This document shows, one piece after another, positions 17,727-25,717 of a stretch of DNA of 64,000 nucleotides (within the stretch, counting starts at the first letter, position 1; each line of letters opens with the position of its first letter). The stretch is from the NCBI RefSeq assembly GCF_049651205.1, contig NZ_JBASBR010000004.1, forward strand, positions 62,001 through 126,000, in the 5' to 3' direction. Origin of the DNA: Castellaniella sp049651205 (GTDB lineage Bacteria; Pseudomonadota; Gammaproteobacteria; Burkholderiales; Burkholderiaceae_B). Below the pieces are notes generated by a model, which worked only from the letters and a program-made list of their open reading frames with translations, had not been told where the DNA came from and made no database searches. A program made the position numbers and the translations under genes.

Positions 17727-18457
17727 GGCTGATGGTTTCCGCGTCCGATACACCACATCGCCAGGGATCGCGCGGCATCGCTGGCGGCACATCCCGGCCG
17801 ATACCGGGTAACCGGCATCTTCCAGGCCATTGCCTCTTGTACAGACTCATCTTCATGCAACCAGACCGGCAAGACGCTTTGCTTGAACCGGACACGCCAA
17901 TCCAGCACGATATCTGCAGACAGTTGCCGTTCGGGACGCACCCCATTGATCAACAGATGTGAGCCCTGTGCCAACCCATACGCGCCCAGCAAGGCATGCA
18001 CACCTGCATCCGGCCAAACCACCGTAATATCGTGCAGTACATGGGGCCGCAAACAGGTGGTAACCGGATGGCGCACAGAGGGACAATCGAAGATGACCCA
18101 ATCGATTGTCCATGGCACGTGGGCCAGATGGGGAAGGCACTGCTGCTCGAGCCAGGCACAGGCATCGTCATCGGGGATGATCGTGGGGTTTTCTGGCCGG
18201 AGCTGCCCGGACGGCAGAAAATACAAACCGGGCCGAACGGAAAATACCCGCCGTTGCCAGCCCCCGTCAGCCTGGCTGTTGCACCAGCCATGGGCATCAC
18301 GCCAGGGCACGTTAAAGTGCAAGCGCAGCAAGTCTGAGGAGGTCAGGTCTATCATCAATACAGTTTGGCCATAGGTACACAGCGCATCCGCCAACATGGC
18401 AACCACGCTAGTGGTACCCACCCCTCCTCTCACACCGCTGACCATAATTTTTTTCAT
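17723..18457 (-). CDS. bcsQ: Cellulose biosynthesis ParA/MinD-like ATPase BcsQ
   Basis: A 244-residue SIMIBI-class NTPase. The N-terminal loop reads GVRGGVGTTS (8-17): as in E. coli BcsQ, the lysine expected after GG-G in ParA/MinD proteins is replaced by threonine. MIDLTSSDLLRLHFNV and VIFDCPS mark the switch regions. BcsQ works with BcsR at the cytoplasmic face of the synthase and helps assemble the BcsE-containing regulatory layer. The ATG at 18457 overlaps the bcsR stop (ATGA), and the gene's own stop overlaps bcsA. In E. coli this locus determines cell-pole cellulose production. The C terminus WCIGRG resembles the family end. Confidence 0.93.
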   Translation of the reverse strand: MKKIMVSGVRGGVGTTSVVAMLADALCTYGQTVLMIDLTSSDLLRLHFNVPWRDAHGWCNSQADGGWQRRVFSVRPGLYFLPSGQLRPENPTIIPDDDACAWLEQQCLPHLAHVPWTIDWVIFDCPSVRHPVTTCLRPHVLHDITVVWPDAGVHALLGAYGLAQGSHLLINGVRPERQLSADIVLDWRVRFKQSVLPVWLHEDESVQEAMAWKMPVTRYRPGCAASDAARSLAMWCIGRGNHQP

Positions 18458-18648
18458 GGGTTTTGCACGATCTCTTGCAACAGGGGCCAGCGGCTCAATG
18501 CCTCGTGATGCGCCCGTAAGGTGGCAATATCCCGATACCGAAAGGAGGTGGGTTTCAGGTAGTCTTGCAACGCGGCAATATCATCACCCCCCGCCGTACT
18601 CAAGGTATAAGGCGTAGCATCTGAAGTCACTTGAATATCAAGATCCAT
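18454..18648 (-). CDS. bcsR: Small cellulose regulator BcsR
   Basis: A 64-residue protein recognised by its C-terminal half, DIAALQDYLKPTSFRYRDIA then ALSRWPLLQEIVQ. This parallels the E. coli BcsR pattern of a DI-AL helix, a Y-DI turn and a terminal RWPLL-E motif. The N-terminal 20 residues look disordered. The ATG at 18648 has AGGAAA about 8 bases upstream and lies 11 bases after bcsG; its stop overlaps the bcsQ start. BcsR stabilises BcsQ and gates membrane targeting of the complex in E. coli. The gene is short enough to be missed by automatic annotation. Identity is by motif comparison from memory, not by a search. Confidence 0.88.
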   Translation of the reverse strand: MDLDIQVTSDATPYTLSTAGGDDIAALQDYLKPTSFRYRDIATLRAHHEALSRWPLLQEIVQNP

Positions 18649-18659
18649 CTTGTGGTTTC

Positions 18660-20345
18660 CTATTTTGGATATGGGATCCATGACCCCTGCCCCATCCGGA
18701 CGTAAGGATTTTGTTGCCACTCCATCAACACAGTCCCATCGTTCTCCGACACCGGATTTGTCTCGGGCAGCGTGGCGACCAGACGAGTCCAATCGAGCGC
18801 TGGTTGTTCAAAAGCATCGATCGAGACCAGCTCGGACATCAGTTCAGACAGTGCCAAAAAGCTGCTTGGTTTCTCAACTTTGACCGGCTGGCCATGCGGC
18901 GCCTTGGCTCCGATCAACTTCAGAGCGACGGGCACACGAGTAATAGAAGGGCTGGGGATCTCGCGCATACCCGGAATCTGCATACGATCACCCTGCAACG
19001 CGGCACCATGCTCCGGCACCAGGACAACCAGTACTTTCCGGCCGCTGCGCTGTAATTCGGCGAAAAACGCGGACAGATTATCGAAAAGCCGCCGCAGTCT
19101 GTCTCCGTAAGGCGCTGCCTGGCTACCACCCGCGGCGGTTGCCTCACGATTGCCATCGTGCAAGGTGATGGAGTTGTACAGCAATGCAACGCGTGAATCG
19201 CCCGAGGAAGTTCTTTGTTGCCACCAGTGTGTCAGGGTGTCTAGATCGCCCCATATCGGGGAGCCATCAAACGCCCGAAGCCTGGCATCCAACGCCTCGG
19301 GGATATAGGGTTTTGGAAAGCGGCCAGACGCCGTAATTTCATCCAGGAACCCCTGAAACTGGCCATTATGATTAAGCGCCGTCTCTGTTTTAAACCCCAG
19401 TTTTTCAAGATTATCAAACAGAAAGCACCGATCTTCTGCGGGTTGATACAAAGCCTGATGTGACACCTGTCCGCAACTTGCCCGCATCAGCCGAAGCACC
19501 GCCGGCCCGCTGTAACTGGTGGCAGCATTAAATTGATCAAAGATCACATCCATGCCCTGTAATAAGGGATGATTATCCAGGCCGCTGGCCTGGAGATCTG
19601 CCCAGGAAAGCGAACAAATACTGAGCACCAACACATCAAAAGGCTGCTCTGTCGGCATCGACGCCGGAAACTCAACCACGCGTGTGGCTTCAGAGGTGTA
19701 AAAGGACGTCAGCGCCTGATTTAATTGTTCCTGGGTGGGCTTGGCCTGCTGGCCCGAGACACCCGAGGCACTCTGAGCAGCCGGCCCGCCACCAGGCTGG
19801 AGCGTGGGTGCCGCTTCTGTTTGTGCCACCGAGTGACTTAGTACCTTGCTCACGCCTGCTCCGGGGGTTACCCACGACCCCATATTGATGCCTGCCACAC
19901 TGCTTAAAGAGACCGAAACCAGCGCCAGCACCGTAAACGTTGTCATGCGCAGCCACTGCGCCGCAAATAGATAGGCCACGAGAAAAATGAAGCCGGCACC
20001 GATCAGATCCCAGTTGATGAAGCGGCTCATCAGCTCAAGCAGATACGCAGGCGAAAACCCAAGCAGATCGTGACGTTGCGCCAGCAGGCGGGAAAACGGT
20101 GGATACCAGGTATCGTGGTAAAGAAGCGCAATACCCGCCGGCACGGCCAGCAACTGCCGCAACCGTGAGAGCCAGACATTGCGCAACGGAAACAACAAGG
20201 CTGCTGCAAACAGAAGATTCAGATAAACATCAAACTGGATGACTCCAAACCAATACATCAACAGCTTGGCTATAAAGTACAGGTTCCACAGACCCAACCC
20301 TTTCCAGAGCAACGACGGGGAACCGTTTGGCATTTCAGTTGTCAT
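18660..20345 (-). CDS. bcsG: Cellulose phosphoethanolamine transferase BcsG
   Basis: An inner-membrane protein of 561 residues with four or five N-terminal transmembrane helices (to about residue 155), a Gly/Ala/Gln-rich linker (about 170-205) and a periplasmic alkaline-phosphatase-fold domain. It transfers phosphoethanolamine from lipid to cellulose. Residues corresponding to the E. coli zinc/catalytic set are visible: Cys244 (ICSLSW), the likely nucleophile Ser279 in TSYSGPA, His396 (TLHDGN) and Glu445-His446 (VPEHGAAL). The C-terminal PYVRMGQGSWIPYPK also matches the family. The start overlaps bcsF by 11 bases. Its presence predicts a phosphoethanolamine-modified cellulose rather than plain cellulose. 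Confidence 0.94.
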   Translation of the reverse strand: MTTEMPNGSPSLLWKGLGLWNLYFIAKLLMYWFGVIQFDVYLNLLFAAALLFPLRNVWLSRLRQLLAVPAGIALLYHDTWYPPFSRLLAQRHDLLGFSPAYLLELMSRFINWDLIGAGFIFLVAYLFAAQWLRMTTFTVLALVSVSLSSVAGINMGSWVTPGAGVSKVLSHSVAQTEAAPTLQPGGGPAAQSASGVSGQQAKPTQEQLNQALTSFYTSEATRVVEFPASMPTEQPFDVLVLSICSLSWADLQASGLDNHPLLQGMDVIFDQFNAATSYSGPAVLRLMRASCGQVSHQALYQPAEDRCFLFDNLEKLGFKTETALNHNGQFQGFLDEITASGRFPKPYIPEALDARLRAFDGSPIWGDLDTLTHWWQQRTSSGDSRVALLYNSITLHDGNREATAAGGSQAAPYGDRLRRLFDNLSAFFAELQRSGRKVLVVLVPEHGAALQGDRMQIPGMREIPSPSITRVPVALKLIGAKAPHGQPVKVEKPSSFLALSELMSELVSIDAFEQPALDWTRLVATLPETNPVSENDGTVLMEWQQNPYVRMGQGSWIPYPK

Positions 20346-20559
20346 GATGACCCGGCTCCTGTGCTGGTGTTCCCGACGTTGGATAAGCTGCTTTTGCCGT
20401 AGAACCCGCCGGTGGCGGTACGTATTTTTTGAGATACCTGGGCCCGCGCAGATTGAGGTCGTACCGACACCAGCACCACCGGATCAAACGCTCGAGAAAC
20501 ACACCGAGCACCACCCCACTGATCAATGCGATCCACCACAGATGTATCGGTGCAATCAT
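20335..20559 (-). CDS. bcsF: Small membrane protein BcsF
   Basis: A 74-residue protein with one N-terminal membrane helix (about 7-26), a basic stretch, and the RGPRYLKKYVPPPAG segment that resembles the KPRYVKP region of E. coli BcsF. The Pro/Ala/Ser-rich tail is longer than in E. coli. The ATG at 20559 forms an ATGA overlap with the bcsE stop, and its end overlaps the bcsG start. BcsF is the membrane partner that recruits BcsE and supports BcsG. Recognition rests on position between bcsE and bcsG, size, topology and the short motif. Confidence 0.82.
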   Translation of the reverse strand: MIAPIHLWWIALISGVVLGVFLERLIRWCWCRYDLNLRGPRYLKKYVPPPAGSTAKAAYPTSGTPAQEPGHHDN

Positions 20560-22226
20560 TTGGAGCGCTCCGGTTCTGGCGCGCCGACACCCGCCAGACG
20601 GGGCTGATCAGGCTGAGGCCTACCGCGCGCACCCGGCGTTGACAGCATCTGGGTGTACTCCAATGCAGGATCGACCCGATCTGCCGGTGTTTGCCGCAGC
20701 ACCTCGAGCTTGTCTGATATTGCGCCGTGGTCGGCGCAAACCTCATGGCTGGTGACGAGCTCGCGATAGTCGAGACTGAATACCGCCTTTAGCGCCACCG
20801 CGACAAACTCGGGGCGGCAACCTGCCAGAAAAAGATAAATCTGGCCCGCCAGTGCAGCAGCCGCGTCTCCCGCCCTTTGAAGGTTGAGCTGCGTAAGAAT
20901 GTGGCTCGGAGACAGGCCCGGGGCCGGTTGTAGTACTACCAGCACACCTTGGCCCGACAGGCCACGCATATTGCTCAGAAGCTGCTGCAGATAATCCAGA
21001 AAATCGGGCATGAGAACGACGCCAGCAATGCGGTCGCCCCATCGCCAGGCGAGGTGATCCTCGAGGTTCTCCAGCAGCGGTCGAGTGTGCTTGAAACCTC
21101 GTGCCAAGGTCAAAAAATGCATCATCTGCGTAGGCAACAGCCGCCTGGGAAGCAGCCATGTCGCGCCACAGGACAAGAGCAGCTCAACATCCTGATCACG
21201 CAACTCGCCGCCGACCTCCCGGATCAGCAGCTTAAGCCTGGGCCCACGCACAAGACGCAAGCGATAAAGCCATCGGGCCAGCTGCGGCAAGGCCTGACGG
21301 CCTTCACAGGCAAAAATGACGGTGGCCGCATGTGCGGTCAGGGCACGATCAAGTAACTGATTCGGTTCTTCGAATACCTGCCAGTCGGTGTCCTGTCGCA
21401 AGGGCAGCTCCAGCAGCGCTCGACGCTCCAGCAACACGACTGTGCTGTCAGTTTCACGTACCGAGTCCAGAAAGGTACGCGGTGATGCGATGAATGCACC
21501 GTCTTTGGCCTGGATGGAAAATCTGCTGCCACCAGAAACCCCCACCTGATTACACCAATAACGTACTTCATAGTGCCATTGATTGTCCTCAGCGCGCAGG
21601 CAGGAAACGCCGGAGAGATACTCGTTATGGGCCATCATTTGCTGCGTCAAAACCAGGGGTTCCTCTCCCAGCAGCGCAATCAGCAATACGCAGCCATTGC
21701 CACCTAACCACCGCCGCCATTGCAACAAGTATTGACGAAAAGCTGCGTCGGCCGGCAACCCGCTAGCCCGGATGGCTAACACTATCACGCGATGGCGCGG
21801 CCGAAGGGCGCGATCAAGATCTTTGGTAAGCACACGCAAGGCCGCGTGCCCCATCGGGCTGATGGCAAACGCCTTGTGCGCCCGGTTATCACCGGCTACG
21901 CCCCGGCCCACCTCCAGCACACCCACCAGATCTGCCTCGCCCACCAGCAATGTCGCGGGCCGACGGTCGCGCGATTGCAACAGGATCTGCCCGAAAACTG
22001 AAAGAGCTGAATTATTCGAAAAGCAGATACAGTAAATGCCCCCTTCCCGCACACGATTATATTCTGCTGCCATGTGGACAAAGCCCAGCGTGGCCTCAGA
22101 AAGGGGGGTTGCAAGATGTGAAGTACCGGGTAGGCATCTAGTAAACAAAGCCGTTGGCTCCAGACTTTTAGCGATAAGCTGATTAACCTGGGGCCTACCG
22201 ATTCGCCATCGCCCCGCTCGACACAT
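20556..22226 (-). CDS. bcsE: c-di-GMP-sensing cellulose regulator BcsE
   Basis: A cytoplasmic protein of 556 residues, slightly longer than E. coli BcsE. It has an N-terminal degenerate domain (about 60-230, including YWCNQVGVS), a receiver-like domain (LLSCGATWLLPRRLLP at about 350-365), and a C-terminal degenerate GGDEF-like domain. RAGD at 451-454 sits exactly where E. coli has its c-di-GMP-binding RxGD site, just after a VLQPAPG strand (compare VALRPVPG). It is the first gene of the operon. The ATG at 22226 is the only reasonable start, but it has no strong ribosome-binding site. It enhances synthase output when c-di-GMP is high. The last 60 residues look disordered. Confidence 0.92.
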   Translation of the reverse strand: MCRAGRWRIGRPQVNQLIAKSLEPTALFTRCLPGTSHLATPLSEATLGFVHMAAEYNRVREGGIYCICFSNNSALSVFGQILLQSRDRRPATLLVGEADLVGVLEVGRGVAGDNRAHKAFAISPMGHAALRVLTKDLDRALRPRHRVIVLAIRASGLPADAAFRQYLLQWRRWLGGNGCVLLIALLGEEPLVLTQQMMAHNEYLSGVSCLRAEDNQWHYEVRYWCNQVGVSGGSRFSIQAKDGAFIASPRTFLDSVRETDSTVVLLERRALLELPLRQDTDWQVFEEPNQLLDRALTAHAATVIFACEGRQALPQLARWLYRLRLVRGPRLKLLIREVGGELRDQDVELLLSCGATWLLPRRLLPTQMMHFLTLARGFKHTRPLLENLEDHLAWRWGDRIAGVVLMPDFLDYLQQLLSNMRGLSGQGVLVVLQPAPGLSPSHILTQLNLQRAGDAAAALAGQIYLFLAGCRPEFVAVALKAVFSLDYRELVTSHEVCADHGAISDKLEVLRQTPADRVDPALEYTQMLSTPGARGRPQPDQPRLAGVGAPEPERSK

Positions 22227-22406
22227 GAATTGTGACCGTTACTATAGCGGCAATCTCCATACATTTGACGCATAGAATTCAGCAAAAAATACATGAATCC
22301 GCTGCTCCAATCGTCCGGAACACCACGATTTGCCTGACGGTCATGTCGATCTGTCTGCTACAAACTACAATAGAGGGCTCCACTCGACCGACTTTGTCGC
22401 ATTGCC

Positions 22407-23054
22407 GTGAACCGAATCCCTCGCCCACCCTTGTCACCTCCCGCCCCCGATGCATTACACCTGCGCAATGAGACATGGCACCAGGCATCCATCCGGGAAA
22501 CCTTGCGGCACTGGGATAAACGATCCGACCTCTGGATATTTGGCTATGGCTCGCTCATCTGGCGCCCCGAGTTCAACTTCATCGAGGCCCGCCAGGCCAG
22601 AATCCACGGCTACCATCGCGCACTTTGCCTGTGGTCACGAATCAATCGGGGCACACCTCAGCAACCAGGGCTGGTTTTTGGTCTGGATCTGGGTGGCTCT
22701 TGCACCGGCCGGGCGTTTCGGATTGCAGCAGAGCAGGTACCCGACAGCATGTTGGCTCTCTGGAAGCGCGAAATGCCCAGTGCCTCGTATATTCCACGAT
22801 GGCTGTCGTGCCATACAGATGCGGGGGTGGTGCCTGGCCTAGTTTTCACCATGGACCGCCAGGATAACGGCTATGTCTCCGGCCTCAGCCTCGAGCAAAC
22901 CGTGGCAGCGGTGCTGCGCGGGCACGGGCGCTATGGCGCATGCACCGACTACGTCTTGCAAACGGCTCATGCACTGGACGCGGCGGGCATCCCTGACCGC
23001 CGGCTCAAGGCAATCGCGCAAGCCCTGCAGGCGCCCACCTCTTCTTTCGTATAA
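22407..23054 (+). CDS. chaC: Glutathione-specific gamma-glutamylcyclotransferase (ChaC family)
   Basis: A 215-residue protein with the YGSL substrate loop (FGYGSLIWRPEF, 45-56) and the catalytic glutamate in LWKREM (Glu122). It cleaves glutathione to 5-oxoproline and Cys-Gly in the cytosol. The start is GTG at 22407; no in-frame ATG lies before the conserved core. It is divergent from bcsE across a 180-base gap that must hold both promoters. It is followed 9 bases later by pdxH. The function is a family assignment. The long N-terminal lead (about 40 residues) before the core is usual for bacterial ChaC. Confidence 0.9.
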   Translation: MNRIPRPPLSPPAPDALHLRNETWHQASIRETLRHWDKRSDLWIFGYGSLIWRPEFNFIEARQARIHGYHRALCLWSRINRGTPQQPGLVFGLDLGGSCTGRAFRIAAEQVPDSMLALWKREMPSASYIPRWLSCHTDAGVVPGLVFTMDRQDNGYVSGLSLEQTVAAVLRGHGRYGACTDYVLQTAHALDAAGIPDRRLKAIAQALQAPTSSFV

Positions 23055-23063
23055 GCAGGCACC

Positions 23064-23696
23064 ATGTCCATTGCTGATATTCGCCAGACCTACCAAAAAT
23101 TTGAGCTGCTTGAATCGACTGTTGCGGCGGATCCCTACACCCAGTTTGATCGATGGTTTCAGCAAGCGCTGCACAGCGAGGTGCATGAGCCCACTGCCAT
23201 GACGCTGGCCACGGCAGATTGTTCCGGCAAGCCATCGGCCCGTATCGTGCTGCTTAAGGGCTTTGACGCCCAAGGCTTTGTGTTTTACACCAATTACCAG
23301 TCGCGCAAGGGGCAGGAATTAAACACCAACCCGCATGCCAGCCTACTGTTTTTCTGGCCCGAACTTGAACGGCAAGTACGCATCGAAGGCATGGTCAGTC
23401 AAGTGGCAACAGCCGAATCCGACGCCTACTATGCCAGCCGGCCGCTGGGCTCCAGGATCGGCGCCTGGGCATCTCCTCAAAGCCAGCCCATCACCCACGA
23501 CGCACTGGCACAGCGGGCCAGTGCGCTAGCAAAAGAGCTGGGAGACCAGCCCCTCAGGCCACCCCACTGGGGCGGATATCGAATACAGGCCAACCATATC
23601 GAGTTCTGGCAAGGGCGCCCCTCGCGGCTGCACGACCGCCTGGTTTATGATCTGGATGACTCCCAACATTGGCAATTGACACGCCTGGCTCCCTGA
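23064..23696 (+). CDS. pdxH: Pyridoxine/pyridoxamine 5'-phosphate oxidase
   Basis: An FMN-dependent oxidase making pyridoxal 5'-phosphate (vitamin B6). The 210 residues carry the FMN-binding RIVLLKGFDAQGFVFYTNYQ, the SRKGQEL loop, and the C-terminal EFWQGRPSRLHDRLVY that closes the PLP site. The E. coli enzyme is 218 residues. ATG at 23064 is close to chaC and 5 bases precede the next gene, so chaC-pdxH-flavin reductase-purU look like one transcript. Confidence 0.96.
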   Translation: MSIADIRQTYQKFELLESTVAADPYTQFDRWFQQALHSEVHEPTAMTLATADCSGKPSARIVLLKGFDAQGFVFYTNYQSRKGQELNTNPHASLLFFWPELERQVRIEGMVSQVATAESDAYYASRPLGSRIGAWASPQSQPITHDALAQRASALAKELGDQPLRPPHWGGYRIQANHIEFWQGRPSRLHDRLVYDLDDSQHWQLTRLAP

Positions 23697-23701
23697 TTGC
23701 C

Positions 23702-24232
23702 ATGACATCACACCCTCAGTCTCCTGATTTCCCGTCTCTATATTTTCGTTCTGCACTCGGCCGCTTTCCTACCGGTGTCACTATTATTACGGCCGAACAC
23801 CCCGACACAGGGCTGCCCCTGGGCCTGACCATCAGCTCGTTTTCGTCAGTCTCGCTCGAACCACCCATGGTGCTATGGTCTTTGGTGGAGACAGCGGTCT
23901 CCCTGCAGGCATTCCTGGCGCTGGATCACTATGTGATCCACGTGCTGTCGGCCAGCCAGATCGATCTGGCACGCCGCTTTGCCAAGGGCCCACACGCCGA
24001 GCGCTTTGCCGGACAGGCGCTGGAGCGTGCCCCCAACGGCACCCTGATGCTGGCTGACAACCGTTGCGCGGCCTGGTTTGAGTGCCACAACACCCAGCAC
24101 CATCAAGCGGGCGATCACACTATTTTTGTGGGCCGGGTAGAGCACTGCCAACGGCAATTGCTTTCTCCGCTCATCTATCACGCGGGCGACTTCGACCTGA
24201 CTCAAGGCAGCGAACCCTTGTCTCGCAACTGA
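23702..24232 (+). CDS. Flavin reductase family protein (HpaC/FRP-like)
   Basis: A 176-residue protein of the flavin reductase-like FMN-binding split-barrel family. RSALGRFPTGVTIIT near the N terminus and GLTISSFSSVSLEPPMVLWSL are the family's usual first strands. These proteins reduce FMN or FAD with NAD(P)H, commonly for a partner monooxygenase; no monooxygenase is next to it. The ATG at 23702 begins 5 bases after the pdxH stop. The frame is also open upstream into pdxH, but that would add an unconserved lead. The partner and physiological role are unknown. Confidence 0.87.
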   Translation: MTSHPQSPDFPSLYFRSALGRFPTGVTIITAEHPDTGLPLGLTISSFSSVSLEPPMVLWSLVETAVSLQAFLALDHYVIHVLSASQIDLARRFAKGPHAERFAGQALERAPNGTLMLADNRCAAWFECHNTQHHQAGDHTIFVGRVEHCQRQLLSPLIYHAGDFDLTQGSEPLSRN

Positions 24233-24237
24233 ACCGT

Positions 24238-25086
24238 ATGCACGATTACATTCTGACGCTCTCGTGCCCAGATCGCATGGGCATTGTTCATACTGTCAGC
24301 AGCTGGTTGCTGACGCACCATGGCAATATTGTTCACGCCCAGCAGTTTGGCGATGTGGACAGCCAGCAGTTTTTCCTGCGCGTGCACTTTTCTCTGCCAC
24401 AGGACGCCGACCTCGGCATGTTAAAGGCAGACTTTGCGCCCATTGCCGAGCGCTTCGACATGCAGTTCGATTTTCATGATACCCACCACAAGGCACGCCT
24501 GCTGGTGCTGGTAAGCCGTCAGGGCCACTGCCTGAACGACTTGCTGTTTCGAGTGCACAGCGGGCAGATGCCTGCAGAGATTGCCGGAGTAGTATCCAAC
24601 CACGAAGACTTCCGAAGCTTGGCCGAAGCCAACAGGCTGCCGTTTCACTACTTGCCAGTGTCAGCAGACACCCGTGCCACCCAAGAGCAGCAGATCCTTG
24701 ATTTATGCACTCAAGAGCGTGTAGATCTGGTGGTGCTGGCGCGCTATATGCAGATCTTGTCGGCCAATCTGTGCCAGGCGCTGTCTGGCCGCGCCATCAA
24801 TATCCACCACAGCTTTTTGCCCGGATTCAAAGGCGCGCGCCCTTATTATCAGGCGCATGCCCGCGGCGTAAAAATTATTGGCGCCACCGCACACTACGTG
24901 ACGCAAGACCTGGATGAGGGCCCGATCATCGAGCAGGATATCGAGCGCGTTGACCACGCCATGAACCCGAAAGACCTGACCCGCATCGGCAGTGACATTG
25001 AATCCGTGGTGTTGTCCAGGGCCGTGCGCTGGCACGTCGAACATCGCATCTTGCTAAACGGCCGGCGCACGGTGGTGTTTCGGTAA
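24238..25086 (+). CDS. purU: Formyltetrahydrofolate deformylase
   Basis: Hydrolyses 10-formyl-THF to formate and THF, supplying formate and balancing one-carbon units. The 282 residues contain an N-terminal ACT domain (YILTLSCPDRMGIVHTVSSW) and a formyltransferase-fold catalytic domain with INIHHSFLPGFKGARPYY, GATAHYVT and the catalytic aspartate region DLDEGPIIEQD. The ATG at 24238 is 5 bases past the flavin reductase stop and gives the usual family N terminus; the longer open frame overlaps that gene and is rejected. Confidence 0.96.
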   Translation: MHDYILTLSCPDRMGIVHTVSSWLLTHHGNIVHAQQFGDVDSQQFFLRVHFSLPQDADLGMLKADFAPIAERFDMQFDFHDTHHKARLLVLVSRQGHCLNDLLFRVHSGQMPAEIAGVVSNHEDFRSLAEANRLPFHYLPVSADTRATQEQQILDLCTQERVDLVVLARYMQILSANLCQALSGRAINIHHSFLPGFKGARPYYQAHARGVKIIGATAHYVTQDLDEGPIIEQDIERVDHAMNPKDLTRIGSDIESVVLSRAVRWHVEHRILLNGRRTVVFR

Positions 25087-25101
25087 ACACTGCAAGGCAC
25101 C

Positions 25102-25131
25102 CCAGGCCTGTGCAATACGCAATCGGCCTGG
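25102..25131. terminator. Possible hairpin between convergent purU and MaoC-like gene
   Basis: Perfect 7-bp arms CCAGGCC (25102-25108) and GGCCTGG (25125-25131) enclose a 16-base loop in the 70-base convergent gap. No T-run follows on either strand, so it is at best a weak or Rho-assisted terminator. Confidence 0.3.
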
Positions 25132-25156
25132 CTGCTGCGCAGGCAAGCAAAGAGAA

Positions 25157-25606
25157 TCAGTGTGAGGCGGGGAGTTCGAGCTCGAACAGGCTGGTGACTT
25201 CGACTTCGAGCACCTGAGCACTGTCTTGGTTGAACAAACGCCATGTCCAGCGGATGATGCCGAGATCTTCACGCGAAGAAGACACCCGTTTGGAGTCGAC
25301 CGTGGCTTCGAGGCTGAGTTGATCGCCGGGACGCACAGGCACCATCCAGCGCAGGCGCTCGAGGCCGGGAGAACCGAAGGATTCGGAGTCGTGCAGGATG
25401 CCGTCAACCGCCATGCGCATGGCCACACTACACGTCATCCAGCCACTGGCAATCAGCCCACCCCAGCGGCTGTCTTTGGCGCGCTCCGGGTCGACATGAA
25501 ACCATTGAGGGTCGTAGGCGCGGGCAAAGGCCAGCATTTCAGCCTTGTCCATGGTGACAGGCCCCTGGTGGATCACCATCCCCGGTTCGAGTTCCTTGAA
25601 TTTCAT
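25157..25606 (-). CDS. MaoC-like hot-dog fold dehydratase
   Basis: A 149-residue single hot-dog domain of the MaoC/R-specific enoyl-CoA hydratase family. The segment FARAYDPQWFHVDPERAKDS (about 30-49) corresponds to the family's DPxPxHxD hydratase motif, and GLIASGWMT follows as the conserved small-residue loop. The start at 25606 (MKFKELEPGMVI) gives the typical beginning; a slightly longer frame exists. It sits downstream of tsaC with a gap of about 110 bases. The acyl-CoA substrate is unknown. It could act on (R)-3-hydroxyacyl-CoA or an unrelated hydroxyacid thioester. Confidence 0.85.
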   Translation of the reverse strand: MKFKELEPGMVIHQGPVTMDKAEMLAFARAYDPQWFHVDPERAKDSRWGGLIASGWMTCSVAMRMAVDGILHDSESFGSPGLERLRWMVPVRPGDQLSLEATVDSKRVSSSREDLGIIRWTWRLFNQDSAQVLEVEVTSLFELELPASH

Positions 25607-25717
25607 AATACCGGCCGGCAATAACCGGCAATCAAAAAGAAATAATCGGTCAGTTTAACCGCTTCTGGCCGGCAGGCCCGTGCCTTGCCGTTTGCCGCAA
25701 GGTGGGCATCTGGCGCA

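Noticed and set aside
8044..22226. The cellulose locus as a recently acquired island
   Set aside because: No tRNA junction, integrase, direct repeats or insertion sequences flank it, and its base and codon use look like the neighbours by eye. A composition computation could revise this.
22227..22406. Promoter elements for bcsE and chaC in the divergent gap
   Set aside because: Several -10-like hexamers exist (for example TACAAT near 22365) but none has a convincing -35 at the right distance, and no clear operator dyad was seen.
25683..25702. Hairpin CCTTGC/GCAAGG after tsaC as a terminator
   Set aside because: Only 6-bp arms and no T-run; too weak to call.
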